The notes under the pieces were generated by a model that saw only the letters and a program-made list of their open reading frames with translations, searched no databases and was not told where the DNA came from. Below are positions 9,678-18,112 of a DNA stretch of 64,000 nucleotides, piece by piece. A program made the translations under genes and the position numbers. Within the stretch, counting starts at the first letter, position 1. Each line of letters opens with the position of its first letter. The stretch lies in the NCBI GenBank assembly GCA_038216465.1, contig JBBQQC010000013.1:1-64000 (forward strand), written 5' to 3'. The stretch is from JACCZX01 sp038216465 (GTDB lineage: Bacteria > Pseudomonadota > Gammaproteobacteria > Burkholderiales > Burkholderiaceae_F).

Positions 9678-10206
9678 TCAGATCCAACTCTCGCAGACGC
9701 CGATCGTCGGTGCATGGAATGTGCAAGGCGATGTATCGCGCGCGGCTTTCACCGACCAAGTCGCACGACAGTTTGCCATTGCACTGCCGACTGCGGCGAA
9801 CACGACCGCTCGCAGTGATGCGCTGACTGCCTTCTGGCTCGGTCCGCAGTCGTGGTTGTTGGTCGCCGAGCAGGTTGGCTCGCCGCTTGGCAGCTTCATC
9901 GGCCAGCGTGACGCGCTGAATGCGGCAGGCGGCGCGTTGTTCGATCTGTCCGCCTCGCGCGTTGCCTATCAGCTGAGCGGACCGCGCGCTATCGATGTGC
10001 TCGCCGCCGGCTGTCCACTTGACCTGCACCCATGCGCATTTCGCGTCGGCGCTTGCGCACAAAGCGTATTCGGCCGCGTCAACGCACTTTTGTATAAATC
10101 CGATAGTGCGCCCACCTTCGTAGTGATGGTCGCACGCAGCTTTGCGCGCGACGTGTGGCAGACGCTGGGCTTCGTCGCCACCCAATGGGGTTATCGCGAG
10201 CAGTGA
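9670..10206 (+). CDS. soxG: Sarcosine oxidase, gamma subunit
   Basis: A 178-residue subunit with a GTG start that overlaps the soxA end by 8 bp. Its fold is related to the T-protein/YgfZ family: G-P-Q-S-W-L-L-V, then F-D-L-S-A-S-R-V-A-Y-Q-L-S-G-P-R-A, then a C-P-L-D-L-H segment typical of SoxG. It completes the four-subunit enzyme, so this locus should be functional on its own. It converges with the membrane glycosyltransferase gene 36 bp downstream; no terminator hairpin with a U-tract was seen between them. Confidence 0.92.
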   Translation: MSDQIQLSQTPIVGAWNVQGDVSRAAFTDQVARQFAIALPTAANTTARSDALTAFWLGPQSWLLVAEQVGSPLGSFIGQRDALNAAGGALFDLSASRVAYQLSGPRAIDVLAAGCPLDLHPCAFRVGACAQSVFGRVNALLYKSDSAPTFVVMVARSFARDVWQTLGFVATQWGYREQ

Positions 10207-10242
10207 ACGAACCGCTCGACGTTGCGAGTCGCGGCGAAGCGA

Positions 10243-11826
10243 TCAGCGCTCGACACAGAGATCACTGTCCGCGGGTGTTTGTATACCAACGTAGTAAATG
10301 CGACGGCTATCGTCGTGCGCTTGTGATGCGGTGATTGAAATCGGTACTAGCGTGCTCAGGAGGGCGTAGAGAGGCTCGTCGTGCAGTGCTTGGGGCTCAT
10401 TCAAGCTTGGCTGTCCGGCCACGACGACGGCGCCGCACGCGGCTTGAACGTCATGCGGCAAAAACGCGCTGAAATCCGAACGGTTGCCGTCGATCACGCG
10501 TGGGTGGCCGCGAAACTGCACCGCAAGCGCCGCCCCGGTGCGAGCGTCGGAGATCACATAGCGTAGCGGGCCTGCGCTGCGCTCGGTCCACGTTCGCTGT
10601 ATGACTTCGGCCAGCTCAGGCGGCGGCAGGGCGGCGTGGCGCCAGTGTCGGTGCAGATTCGGCAGCGTGCCGCCGTTGGCTATCACAACAATCCACAGCA
10701 GCGGCTGCAAACCTATGCATGCAATCATGGCACGCAGCAGAATTCTTGGCGTCACATCGATCGCGAAAGGCGGCGCCGCCATTAACCAAAGCGTCAACAG
10801 CAGGTAAAAAGTTGTACCCCAGCCGCTCAGCAAACGTGCTCCGGCGAGCATCGCAGCGATGAGGGTGAGCACCAGCGGGCCGAAGCCGACGACGGTCAAA
10901 AACGGCCCCAGCGGCACCGGATGGCTGTTCGCTCGCGACGCCGGTGGCGCGCGGTGCCGCAGGAACGCGAAGATAAGCAAAGCCGGGGCCACTTTTGCCA
11001 GCTGGTTCAGCATGAAACTCCATACCGATTTCAAGCGACCGATGCGATCGACTTCCGGCGGAAAGACCATCTGCATCGCGTAACCGGCGGTGTGTGAGGT
11101 GTCGCTAACAGCGGCTACGAGAAGCGGTGTTATCACGGCCATACACACCAACGCGGCAGCGACTAGTCCGCGCAGCGTTTGCGCTTCGAGCAGGCGTCGC
11201 GTCCAGAGCAGATAAACCGCGAAGGACGCAAACAGCACGACCGCGCTGAACTTGGCGAACATCATCAGACCCGCAGCCGCGCCCAGCAATGCCCAGTCGA
11301 CGAGTTGTTTGCGCGTCAACGCTCGATGGAAAAAGACGATTGTCAACATTGCAAGCGGCAACTGCACAGTGTTGTGATTGAAATAGGCTGTCGCCTCATT
11401 CAGGAACACGATGGCCGACGCCAGCAGGGTGGCCACGGCTGCGCGGCGGGCCCCGACCAGGGAGCGGGCCCAGGCGTAAAGGAGAAATAACGTCAAGACC
11501 GAACATAACGAGCCAAGCATGAATGTGGCGCCGATTGAAGGCCCGAAGAGCTGATTCTCTCCGTACAGCACCCAAGTTGGCAGCGGCGGGTGTTTGCCGT
11601 ATGCGAGGCGCAGATCCTGGCTCAACAACACCTGCTCAAGATTGTCGGTCGGTGGCTCCGGATTAAACAGGGCCGAAAGCACGCCCCACAGCAGTAGCTG
11701 GGTGGCCGCAAGCAAACAGACTATTAGCGTCGGACGACGCAGAAGCACGACCATCCTTCGGCGCCAGGAGCTTCCCGTCCGCTGCGGCCGGGACGCAGCG
11801 TCCGGCGACGCTAGAGCCGAACGCAT
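10243..11826 (-). CDS. ArnT/PMT-family membrane glycosyltransferase
   Basis: A 527-residue polytopic membrane protein of the GT-C superfamily, which moves a sugar from an undecaprenyl-phosphate donor to an envelope acceptor. It has about ten hydrophobic spans. The first periplasmic loop holds N-P-E-P-P-T-D-N-L-E-Q and K-H-P-P-L-P-T-W, as in ArnT-like proteins where acidic loop residues coordinate the lipid-phosphate sugar. The start at 11826 is chosen because a GAGG sequence lies 6 bp upstream; a further ATG at 11889 lies deeper in the neighbouring gene. The start overlaps the preceding deacetylase-like gene by 16 bp. The sugar is not predictable. Confidence 0.78.
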   Translation of the reverse strand: MRSALASPDAASRPQRTGSSWRRRMVVLLRRPTLIVCLLAATQLLLWGVLSALFNPEPPTDNLEQVLLSQDLRLAYGKHPPLPTWVLYGENQLFGPSIGATFMLGSLCSVLTLFLLYAWARSLVGARRAAVATLLASAIVFLNEATAYFNHNTVQLPLAMLTIVFFHRALTRKQLVDWALLGAAAGLMMFAKFSAVVLFASFAVYLLWTRRLLEAQTLRGLVAAALVCMAVITPLLVAAVSDTSHTAGYAMQMVFPPEVDRIGRLKSVWSFMLNQLAKVAPALLIFAFLRHRAPPASRANSHPVPLGPFLTVVGFGPLVLTLIAAMLAGARLLSGWGTTFYLLLTLWLMAAPPFAIDVTPRILLRAMIACIGLQPLLWIVVIANGGTLPNLHRHWRHAALPPPELAEVIQRTWTERSAGPLRYVISDARTGAALAVQFRGHPRVIDGNRSDFSAFLPHDVQAACGAVVVAGQPSLNEPQALHDEPLYALLSTLVPISITASQAHDDSRRIYYVGIQTPADSDLCVER

Positions 11827-12605
11827 TCGACACCTCGGCACAACGTGATTTGATGCGACTCGAGACAATTGTTCCACCAGCGACTGCACATCGCTTCGAA
11901 TTCGGTAAGACGCGCGCGTCCGATAGGATCACCTGCGAAAATACGTGCAGCCGGATGACATGTAAGGACATCGCCATCCTGGGCTTCTTCGAGCCACGCC
12001 GACAGGCGCGCCCGATAGCCCGGCGCGTCATCCTTGAAGTCGTACAGCCCAAGCAGCCGATCATTGGTGGCCACGCCTGCTGCACGACAGCTTTCGGACA
12101 GACCGTCGCTTCCAAGCCAGGTTATCAATCTGCCCCGGTAACCGGCGTGTGCGCCGTCGCGGCTGACACGAATCCACGGTTTTCGGGCGGGATAACGATC
12201 AACCAGCAACTCAATCAACGCATCCCTCACGATAGGCAATTGATGTACGTGGCGATGGCCATCGACGTAGTCCGGTGCAGTGTCGAGCGCGTCTTCAAAC
12301 CGCTGGAGCTGCGTGCGCATCATTGCGCGCAGTCTTTTTGCATCGATGACGCGCGTGTAGCACGCGACGATCAACGAGGCATGGCTCGAACCAATTCGTT
12401 CAAATTCCGTTAGATCGAGGTGCAAGCCGACATCCGCTCTCGCGCGAACTGCGGCGCTGAGCCGGCGCGCAGACTCATGCCAACGAGGCGAAGTCGTCAG
12501 ACATGAAGTCCCCGTTACTCGGCCCGCTTCGATCAACGCCAGAATGCCGTCATCGATATCGGCATTCAACGCGAAATCGTCCGCTGTGACGACGCACCGT
12601 TTCAT
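11811..12605 (-). CDS. ChbG/HpnK (YdjC)-family carbohydrate deacetylase
   Basis: A 264-residue protein of the YdjC-like metal-dependent deacetylase family. The N-terminal V-T-A-D-D-F-A motif (D9-D10), G-L-H-L-D-L-T (H62) and D-G-H-R-H-V-H (H117, H119, H121) supply the expected metal ligands and catalytic residues. Characterised relatives are ChbG, which deacetylates chitobiose, and HpnK of hopanoid clusters. No hopanoid genes are nearby. Its neighbours are a GtrA flippase, a GtrB-like transferase and an ArnT-like transferase, so the likely job is deacetylating a lipid-linked sugar before transfer, as ArnD does in lipid A modification. That pathway role is inference. The start chosen is the ATG directly before K-R-C-V-V-T-A-D-D. 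Confidence 0.8.
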   Translation of the reverse strand: MKRCVVTADDFALNADIDDGILALIEAGRVTGTSCLTTSPRWHESARRLSAAVRARADVGLHLDLTEFERIGSSHASLIVACYTRVIDAKRLRAMMRTQLQRFEDALDTAPDYVDGHRHVHQLPIVRDALIELLVDRYPARKPWIRVSRDGAHAGYRGRLITWLGSDGLSESCRAAGVATNDRLLGLYDFKDDAPGYRARLSAWLEEAQDGDVLTCHPAARIFAGDPIGRARLTEFEAMCSRWWNNCLESHQITLCRGVECVRL

Positions 12606-12615
12606 CGGGAGCGCA

Positions 12616-13038
12616 TCAATTGCTGAACGCCCAAAAACGGGCAAGAAAATAGGTGCTTGCGGCCACGACGGCCAACACCACGGCGAGGACGATCCAAAAA
12701 GGGCCTCCGACCCAGCGCAGTCCGAGCTCGAGAAGAAATTGGTTCGCGCCAAATGCTCCTAGCGAGATGGCGAAAAATCTGGGTGCCGCCCGCAGGTGTG
12801 TGGCGCGGGTGGCGGCGAAGCTCCAATTTCGGTGGCCCGCGTAACTAACCGGAAAGGCCGTGCAGAACCCGAGCACGTTCGCGAGCCAGGGCGTCAGCGT
12901 TAGAGCCTCGTACGCGGCCACACTGATCCCGTAGTGCACGGCAGCAGCAGCACCACCAACCACCAGAAACCGCGCTTCCGGCGAGAAACGATCCGCAACG
13001 ATCGGCTTCTGATCAGGGTTGGGCACGTCGAAGCACAC
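12616..13038 (-). CDS. GtrA-family membrane protein
   Basis: A 140-residue protein with four predicted membrane spans and the GtrA signature: R-F-L-V-V-G-G near the N-terminus, A-N-V-L-G-F-C-x-A-F-P-V-S-Y, then R-N-W-S-F. GtrA proteins are thought to flip undecaprenyl-phosphate-glucose across the inner membrane. It uses a GTG start lying inside the 3' end of the glycosyltransferase gene (26-bp overlap) and ends 10 bp before the deacetylase start, so the four genes are transcribed together. Confidence 0.85.
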   Translation of the reverse strand: MCFDVPNPDQKPIVADRFSPEARFLVVGGAAAAVHYGISVAAYEALTLTPWLANVLGFCTAFPVSYAGHRNWSFAATRATHLRAAPRFFAISLGAFGANQFLLELGLRWVGGPFWIVLAVVLAVVAASTYFLARFWAFSN

Positions 13039-14002
13039 GCGCGATGATGTAGTTAGGACGCGCCTTTACTTCGTCGAAGATGCGGGCCAGGTACTCACCG
13101 AGCACACCGATGAAAAGCAGCTGCACCCCGGAGAAAAACATCACGCTGGCGACGATGGTCGGCCACCCTGGAACCGTCCCCCCCAACACCAGCGTTTCCA
13201 CGACAACCATGACCCCGTAGCCGAACGCGAGCAACGCCAGCACAAGCCCGACCGCGATCGCGACGCGCAATGGCAGCGCCGAGAATCCCGTCAGCGCGGA
13301 CGACGCCAGCGAAAGAAGGCGCCTGTTCGAGTAGCTACTCGCGCCGTTGTTGCGTGCTACCGGGTCGTATGGAACACCGACTGACTTGAAGCCCACCCAC
13401 GCATACATTCCCTTCATGAATCGGTTGCGTTCGGGCATCGATCTAAGCGCGTCGACGACCTTGCGGTCCATCAGGCGGAAATCTCCGGCGTTGGGTGGAA
13501 TGGCTACTTGGCTACCGATCGCGAGCGCGCGATAGAACCAGCGCACCCCCCACCGCTTGAAGCGCGTCTCAGCGCTGCGGTCGCGCCGCACGGCATAGAC
13601 CATGTCATTGCCCTGCTCCCATAGCTGCAGCATCTCTTCGACGGCGGAGAGCGGATGTTGACCGTCCGCATCGATACAGATAATGAGGCCTCCGCTCGCT
13701 TGCTCGAGGCCGGCCGTGATCGCGGCTTCCTTCCCGAAGTTTCGCGACAACTGAATCAGAGCGACGGGCCAGTCGGCTGGCAATTGCACAACTGCCAGCG
13801 CGGTTGCGTCGGTGCTGCCGTCGTCAACAACGAGAACTTCATTGGCGATGGCTCGCGTGCGGAAGAAGTCGGCGATCGCGGCTACGGTAGTCGCAATGCT
13901 TTGTGCTTCGTTGAAGGCGGGGATGATGACCGATGCGCGCACTTGCCGGACATCGCGTGCCGGCGTGTCGGCAGCCAAGTAGGGGAGAGTGGGCGGGCAC
14001 AT
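13013..14002 (-). CDS. GtrB/DPM-like family 2 glycosyltransferase
   Basis: A 329-residue membrane-anchored transferase that probably charges undecaprenyl phosphate with a hexose. The GT-A fold opens with S-V-I-I-P-A-F-N-E (24-32) and V-V-D-D-G-S-T-D (58-65). The metal-binding D-A-D is at 111-113, followed by G-Q-H-P, and two C-terminal hydrophobic helices anchor it, as in GtrB and polyprenyl-phosphate mannosyltransferases. It is the first gene of the four-gene minus-strand set with GtrA, the deacetylase-like protein and the ArnT-like transferase. This is the layout of a lipid-linked sugar synthesis, flipping, trimming and transfer module. Confidence 0.87.
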   Translation of the reverse strand: MCPPTLPYLAADTPARDVRQVRASVIIPAFNEAQSIATTVAAIADFFRTRAIANEVLVVDDGSTDATALAVVQLPADWPVALIQLSRNFGKEAAITAGLEQASGGLIICIDADGQHPLSAVEEMLQLWEQGNDMVYAVRRDRSAETRFKRWGVRWFYRALAIGSQVAIPPNAGDFRLMDRKVVDALRSMPERNRFMKGMYAWVGFKSVGVPYDPVARNNGASSYSNRRLLSLASSALTGFSALPLRVAIAVGLVLALLAFGYGVMVVVETLVLGGTVPGWPTIVASVMFFSGVQLLFIGVLGEYLARIFDEVKARPNYIIARVLRRAQP

Positions 14003-14408
14003 GGGGCTGCACTTGCTAATTTTCGCAAAACCGTTAGCGTTTGATCACATGGACAAGCCTATCGTGCTCGGCAACCGCAGCCAAGACTAAATATTGCTGC
14101 CTCCCCGAATGGCCTCTCCTTCGAGTGGCGGATCATCGTAATGTAGTTTACGCAGCCAGCTCTACGCGCAGAGCTAGAGGGCTACGGCAGCAGCGCGCGA
14201 GGAAGACCTGCAGGTCACCGTCACCGAACCGCCGGCCGGTACTACCGTGTCGCGCGCCGCGAGTCCACCTGGCCTCAAAGCGAAATCCCCAAGCCCCCGC
14301 CTGTCTCCCGAAGAGTCCCGCTATGGTCGCTGGCTGCTCCGTTCAGGTCTTTGTCCTGCCCCTTAATCCGGCTGAGTCGTTCTGAATCTGCTCCGTGTCA
14401 GCTCCGCG
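14003..14408. other. Gene-free divergent intergenic region
   Basis: About 400 bp between the minus-strand glycan set and the plus-strand RNB gene. Short reading frames here lack a ribosome-binding site and resemble nothing known to me. A 6-bp inverted repeat AGCTCT/AGAGCT with a 6-base spacer lies near 14159-14176. Promoters for both flanking transcripts should lie here, but no convincing -35/-10 pair was identified. Confidence 0.5.
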
Positions 14409-15935
14409 GTGCCCGTTAATATCGGGCACACACACACGCAGAGGTGCCGAATCAGTTCCGACAGAAACCGGACCAGCAAGAGTGATCTGGAGAGCATCGC
14501 GCACGAGGCGATGCTTCAGCGCGGACTGCTGCCGGATTTTTCACCCGCCGTCATCACTGAGACCAATCAGATCGCGCACGCCGCCATAGCGTCGGACGCA
14601 ACCACTCGCGATTTGCGCAGCCTGCTGTGGGCGTCGATCGATAACGATGATTCCCGCGATCTCGATCAGCTGTCGGTTGCGGTTCCGGTGCAGGACGGCG
14701 GGGTAAAAATCCTGATCGCCATCGCCGATGTCGACGCGCTGGTAAAAAAAGAGTCCGCGATCGACGGCCACGCGTGGGCCAATACGACCTCCGTGTACAC
14801 AGCGGCAAGAATCTTTCCGATGCTGCCGGAGAAACTGTCGACCGATCTCACTTCGCTGGGTGAAGATCAGGAACGGCTGGCGATCGTGATCGAAATGGCG
14901 ATTGCCGCCGACGGCACCGTGACCGCTTCCGACATCTACCGCGCAGTCGTTCTAAATCACGCCAAGCTCGCCTACAACGCGGTTGCTGCATGGCTCGAGG
15001 GCACTGCGGCCGCGCCGCCACGAATTACGTCAATCGTCGAGCTCGCGGAGCAGCTTCGCATCCAGGATCAAGCCGCGCAGGCGCTGCGACGTGTGCGTCA
15101 AGCGCAGGGCGCGCTGCGACTGGAGACGCTGGAAGCTCGCGCGGTATTTGACGACGGCGCCTTGGCCGATCTGGTGCCGGACGAAAAAAACCGCGCCAGG
15201 GAGCTGATCGAGGACTTCATGATTGCAGCGAATGGTGTCGTCGCAAAATATCTCGACAGTAAGGGCCTGCCGTCGCTGCGCCGCGTACTGCGCACTCCGA
15301 AGCGCTGGGACCGGATCGTTGCGCTGGCCGCCGAATCAGGGGAACGATTGCCGGCAACACCGAACGCTGCTGCACTGGACGCTTTTCTGAATAAGCGCCG
15401 TCAGATCGATCCGGTGCGTTTTCCCGACCTTTCGTTGTCTGTCATCAAGCTGTTGGGCTCGGGCGAGTACGCGCTTCAGGTGCCGGGCCAGCCGGCTGCA
15501 GGGCACTTCGGACTGGCGGTGAAGGACTACACACATTCGACGGCACCGAACCGCCGGTTTCCCGACCTCGTCTCGCAACGCTTGTTGAAAGCGGCGCTCG
15601 GCGGCCTATCGTCGCCCTACACAAATGACGAACTTACGACGCTGGCGCTGCACTGCACGGTCCAGGAGGACAACGCAGAAAAAGTGGAGCGTCAGGTACG
15701 CAAGTCCGCCGCAGCGCTGCTGCTGGCTCCACGCCGCGGCGCGCAGTTCGATGCGATCGTGACCGGCGCATCGGACAAAGGCACCTGGGTGCGAATCACG
15801 CGGCCAACGACCGAAGGCCGGGTTGTCCGTGGATTCGACGGGCTCGACGTCGGTGACAAGGTGCGTGTGGAACTTGTTCACACCGATGTTGCGCGCGGCT
15901 TCATCGACTTCGCAGTAGTGCACAGCAAACGATGA
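14409..15935 (+). CDS. RNB-domain (RNase II-type) ribonuclease, short form
   Basis: A 508-residue protein whose bulk is a single RNB catalytic domain with a C-terminal S1-like barrel; the N-terminal cold-shock domains of RNase II/R are missing. The acidic cluster S-I-D78-N-D-D-S-R-D84-L-D86-Q87 aligns with E. coli RNase II D201, D207, D209 and D210. The fourth Asp is therefore Gln, as I recall for a beta-proteobacterial subgroup. Downstream K-D-Y-T-H-S-T-A-P-N-R-R-F-P-D-L matches the conserved RNB R-Y-x-D-L motif. The start is uncertain: the GTG at 14409 has no strong ribosome-binding site, and an ATG near 14510 is possible. It overlaps the LOG-family gene by 4 bp. Confidence 0.85.
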   Translation: MPVNIGHTHTQRCRISSDRNRTSKSDLESIAHEAMLQRGLLPDFSPAVITETNQIAHAAIASDATTRDLRSLLWASIDNDDSRDLDQLSVAVPVQDGGVKILIAIADVDALVKKESAIDGHAWANTTSVYTAARIFPMLPEKLSTDLTSLGEDQERLAIVIEMAIAADGTVTASDIYRAVVLNHAKLAYNAVAAWLEGTAAAPPRITSIVELAEQLRIQDQAAQALRRVRQAQGALRLETLEARAVFDDGALADLVPDEKNRARELIEDFMIAANGVVAKYLDSKGLPSLRRVLRTPKRWDRIVALAAESGERLPATPNAAALDAFLNKRRQIDPVRFPDLSLSVIKLLGSGEYALQVPGQPAAGHFGLAVKDYTHSTAPNRRFPDLVSQRLLKAALGGLSSPYTNDELTTLALHCTVQEDNAEKVERQVRKSAAALLLAPRRGAQFDAIVTGASDKGTWVRITRPTTEGRVVRGFDGLDVGDKVRVELVHTDVARGFIDFAVVHSKR

Positions 15936-16702
15936 TTTCGAGCGATCGACCGCACGCCTTGCTTGCGTACAAGAACGAGCAGTTCCTCGACAGCGAGGAA
16001 GCGCGTCCGCTGCGCATCCTGGCCGAATACCTCGGACCTATGTACGCTTTCCAGCACGAACGCATTCGCGACACGATTGTGTTTTTTGGCTCTGCAAGGC
16101 TGACGTCCGCGGGTCCACTGGGCCACTACTATGATCAGGCGCGGGAACTGGCGCGCTTAGTCACCACCTGGTCCGAGAATCTGCCGTCTGAAGCATGCAG
16201 GTACGTCGTGTGCACCGGCGGCGGCGAGGGAATCATGGAGGCCGCCAACCGTGGCGCCTCCGAAGCGGGCGGCAAGACGATCGGCCTAAATATCGGATTG
16301 CCGCACGAGCAACTGCCAAACGCCTACATCACGCCCGAACTCGCGTTCGAGTTCCACTACTTCTTCATGCGCAAGCTCTGGTTTGCGCATTTGGCCCGTG
16401 CGATGGTGGTATTTCCTGGCGGGTTTGGAACGCTCGACGAGATGATCGAAATCTTGACGTTGATGCAGACTCGAAAATTTGACCGTCATATTCCTGTCGT
16501 GCTCTATGGCTCGACCTACTGGAACGAGATCATCAATTTCGAGGCTCTGGTCCGGCATGGGATGATTGATCGCGAAGATCTCGCGCTGTTTCAGTTCGCT
16601 GATGATCCGGCAACGGCGCTGCGGCTATTGCAGGCCGGAATCGATATCGAGCCGGACGAGAAGACGCCGGCTATCGCGCATTCGAAAACCCCACAATCCT
16701 GA
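15932..16702 (+). CDS. LOG-family (TIGR00730-type) nucleotide-processing protein
   Basis: A 256-residue Rossmann-fold protein of the LOG / 'lysine decarboxylase' superfamily. The two hallmark motifs are present: G-G-G-E-G-I-M-E-A-A-N-R-G-A at about residues 93-106 and P-G-G-F-G-T-L-D-E at about 164-172. These form the nucleotide and phosphoribohydrolase site. Characterised relatives release free bases from nucleoside monophosphates, including cytokinin monophosphates; they do not decarboxylate lysine. The start overlaps the RNB ribonuclease stop (ATGA), pointing to a shared role in RNA or nucleotide turnover. Confidence 0.87.
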   Translation: MISSDRPHALLAYKNEQFLDSEEARPLRILAEYLGPMYAFQHERIRDTIVFFGSARLTSAGPLGHYYDQARELARLVTTWSENLPSEACRYVVCTGGGEGIMEAANRGASEAGGKTIGLNIGLPHEQLPNAYITPELAFEFHYFFMRKLWFAHLARAMVVFPGGFGTLDEMIEILTLMQTRKFDRHIPVVLYGSTYWNEIINFEALVRHGMIDREDLALFQFADDPATALRLLQAGIDIEPDEKTPAIAHSKTPQS

Positions 16703-16727
16703 GGCAGAGTAAAAAGCAGCGCCTGCG

Positions 16728-17600
16728 TCAAGTGGCGTGTGCAACGATGGAAACTGCTTTAGCTTGAAGCGTGCTTAGCGACTCTACGAAGACGAGTTTC
16801 GCGAGTGTCATCGTGCAGGCTGCGATCAAGACCACGCCGAACGCCTGCTTTAGTTGTCGCACTGGTAGGCGATGCGACACTGCAACACCGCGCCGAGCCA
16901 TAAAAATTGACGCCCCGCCTAAAATCATGGCAGCGGGCCAGCAAACGAGACCGACCAGCATCGAACGGCTCGGCGAATCAATCTCGTATGTAGCGGAAAG
17001 CGCGAAACTGCAAGCGCCGAGCAGCGCTATCCCGAGGCCCACCGCGCTGGCAGATGCGACAGCACGCTTCATTTCAACATTCTTCGAAAGCAGGTAAGGC
17101 ACCGTAAGGCTTGCACCGCCAACACCGGCGATTGCACTAAAGCCCCCGATCAACGCGCCGATTACCGGCGTCGGGCATGTGGCAATTGCTGCGGAGAGGG
17201 CACTAGGTGCGTCGGATGCGCGCGGTCGATTGATCATCATCTTGACCGCAAAGTATCCGGCGTAGCTCGCAAAAATGATCGCGACCCACGTTCCGGACAC
17301 CCAAGATGCGAGCAACGCGCCCGCGATCGAACCGGCGCAGGCTCCTGGAATCATTCGCTTCAGCCAGTAATAGTCAATCGCGCCACGCTTGTATTGCGCA
17401 TAGAGGGCAGCAGCCGCGGTTGGAATCATCGCAGCAAGAGAGGTCGCCACCGCCACTTTCGATAGCAAGGCCGGCGGTATTCCGAACGCGGGAAGCAGCA
17501 CGAGCAGCGCCGGAACCACGACAAAACCGCCGCCGATTCCGAGTAAGCCGGCCAGGAATCCTGCCATCAATCCCACACCCACAAGCTCGACATAAGCCAT
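16728..17600 (-). CDS. TauE/SafE-family sulfite/organosulfonate exporter
   Basis: A 290-residue inner-membrane protein with about eight hydrophobic helices. The repeated family motif appears in both halves: G-L-L-G-I-G-G-G-F-V-V-V-P near residue 20 and A-I-A-G-V-G-G-A-S-L-T-V-P-Y in the second half. The start at 17600 is preferred because GGAG lies 6 bp upstream; the long open frame extending further upstream is coding-unlike. Family members export sulfite, sulfoacetate or similar anions, but the substrate of this one is not predictable from its neighbours. It converges with the LOG gene. Confidence 0.85.
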   Translation of the reverse strand: MAYVELVGVGLMAGFLAGLLGIGGGFVVVPALLVLLPAFGIPPALLSKVAVATSLAAMIPTAAAALYAQYKRGAIDYYWLKRMIPGACAGSIAGALLASWVSGTWVAIIFASYAGYFAVKMMINRPRASDAPSALSAAIATCPTPVIGALIGGFSAIAGVGGASLTVPYLLSKNVEMKRAVASASAVGLGIALLGACSFALSATYEIDSPSRSMLVGLVCWPAAMILGGASIFMARRGVAVSHRLPVRQLKQAFGVVLIAACTMTLAKLVFVESLSTLQAKAVSIVAHAT

Positions 17601-18112
17601 AACGTGCTCCATTGCCCGCCGCACACTGGCCGCGCCTCGAACCCGGACATGCGCACGTTGCTGCTTCGGTGGGTGCACTATTCCACGGAGCTCTCCGATT
17701 GGACTGTAGAAAACTCGACACTGCTTGCCACGAAGATCCATGCGCGATTGCGAACGATGCGTGTATGTAACGAGCTGCGCGGGCACACAGCCGAAAATCG
17801 GAATTGTCGGTCGGCGCGTCGTGCACAACATGGTGACGACCGATCGAACAGGATATTGGCCGCTTGCGACCCAAAGCCGGCAGTCGCGTTGGCACAAAGC
17901 GGCCGTTCAAATTGCTCAAAGCACGCGCCTTCTCAATTCGGCTGAGCACAACCAACGCCGACTTGAGGGTCGCGGAGCTGTCTACCGCAGTGACCTTCTT
18001 ATTCGGATATGTGGCTTGTGGAATGACGCGGACACTATGCGCATTCAACCGCCTGCGCATTCAACCGCCGCGCCCGCAAGCCTGCCACACTCCGGTCAAA
18101 TCTCTATGAAGT
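17601..18112. other. Intergenic stretch without a supported gene
   Basis: About 510 bp upstream of the exporter and downstream of the secreted unknown protein. A long minus-strand open frame runs through it (to 18060), but it has no family resemblance, no ribosome-binding site, and continues antisense/out of frame into the exporter gene. It is treated as non-coding. The only structure seen is the tandem 16-bp repeat listed separately. Confidence 0.5.
18038..18069. repeat. Tandem 16-bp direct repeat (2 copies)
   Basis: TGCGCATTCAACCGCC occurs at 18038-18053 and again immediately at 18054-18069, with no mismatch. It lies 44 bp beyond the end of the minus-strand secreted protein gene. It could be slippage in non-coding DNA or a pair of protein-binding sites; no function is assigned. 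Confidence 0.8.

Noticed and set aside
14041..14385. 114-residue plus-strand frame before the RNB gene
   Set aside because: No ribosome-binding site, odd composition and no known domain; treated as intergenic.
15932..16702. Lysine decarboxylase
   Set aside because: Old family name only; P-G-G-F-G-T-L-D-E marks a LOG-type phosphoribohydrolase and no PLP site exists.
17374..18060. 228-residue minus-strand frame upstream of the TauE-like gene
   Set aside because: Its 3' part is out of frame inside the exporter; no start signal and no similarity that I recognise.
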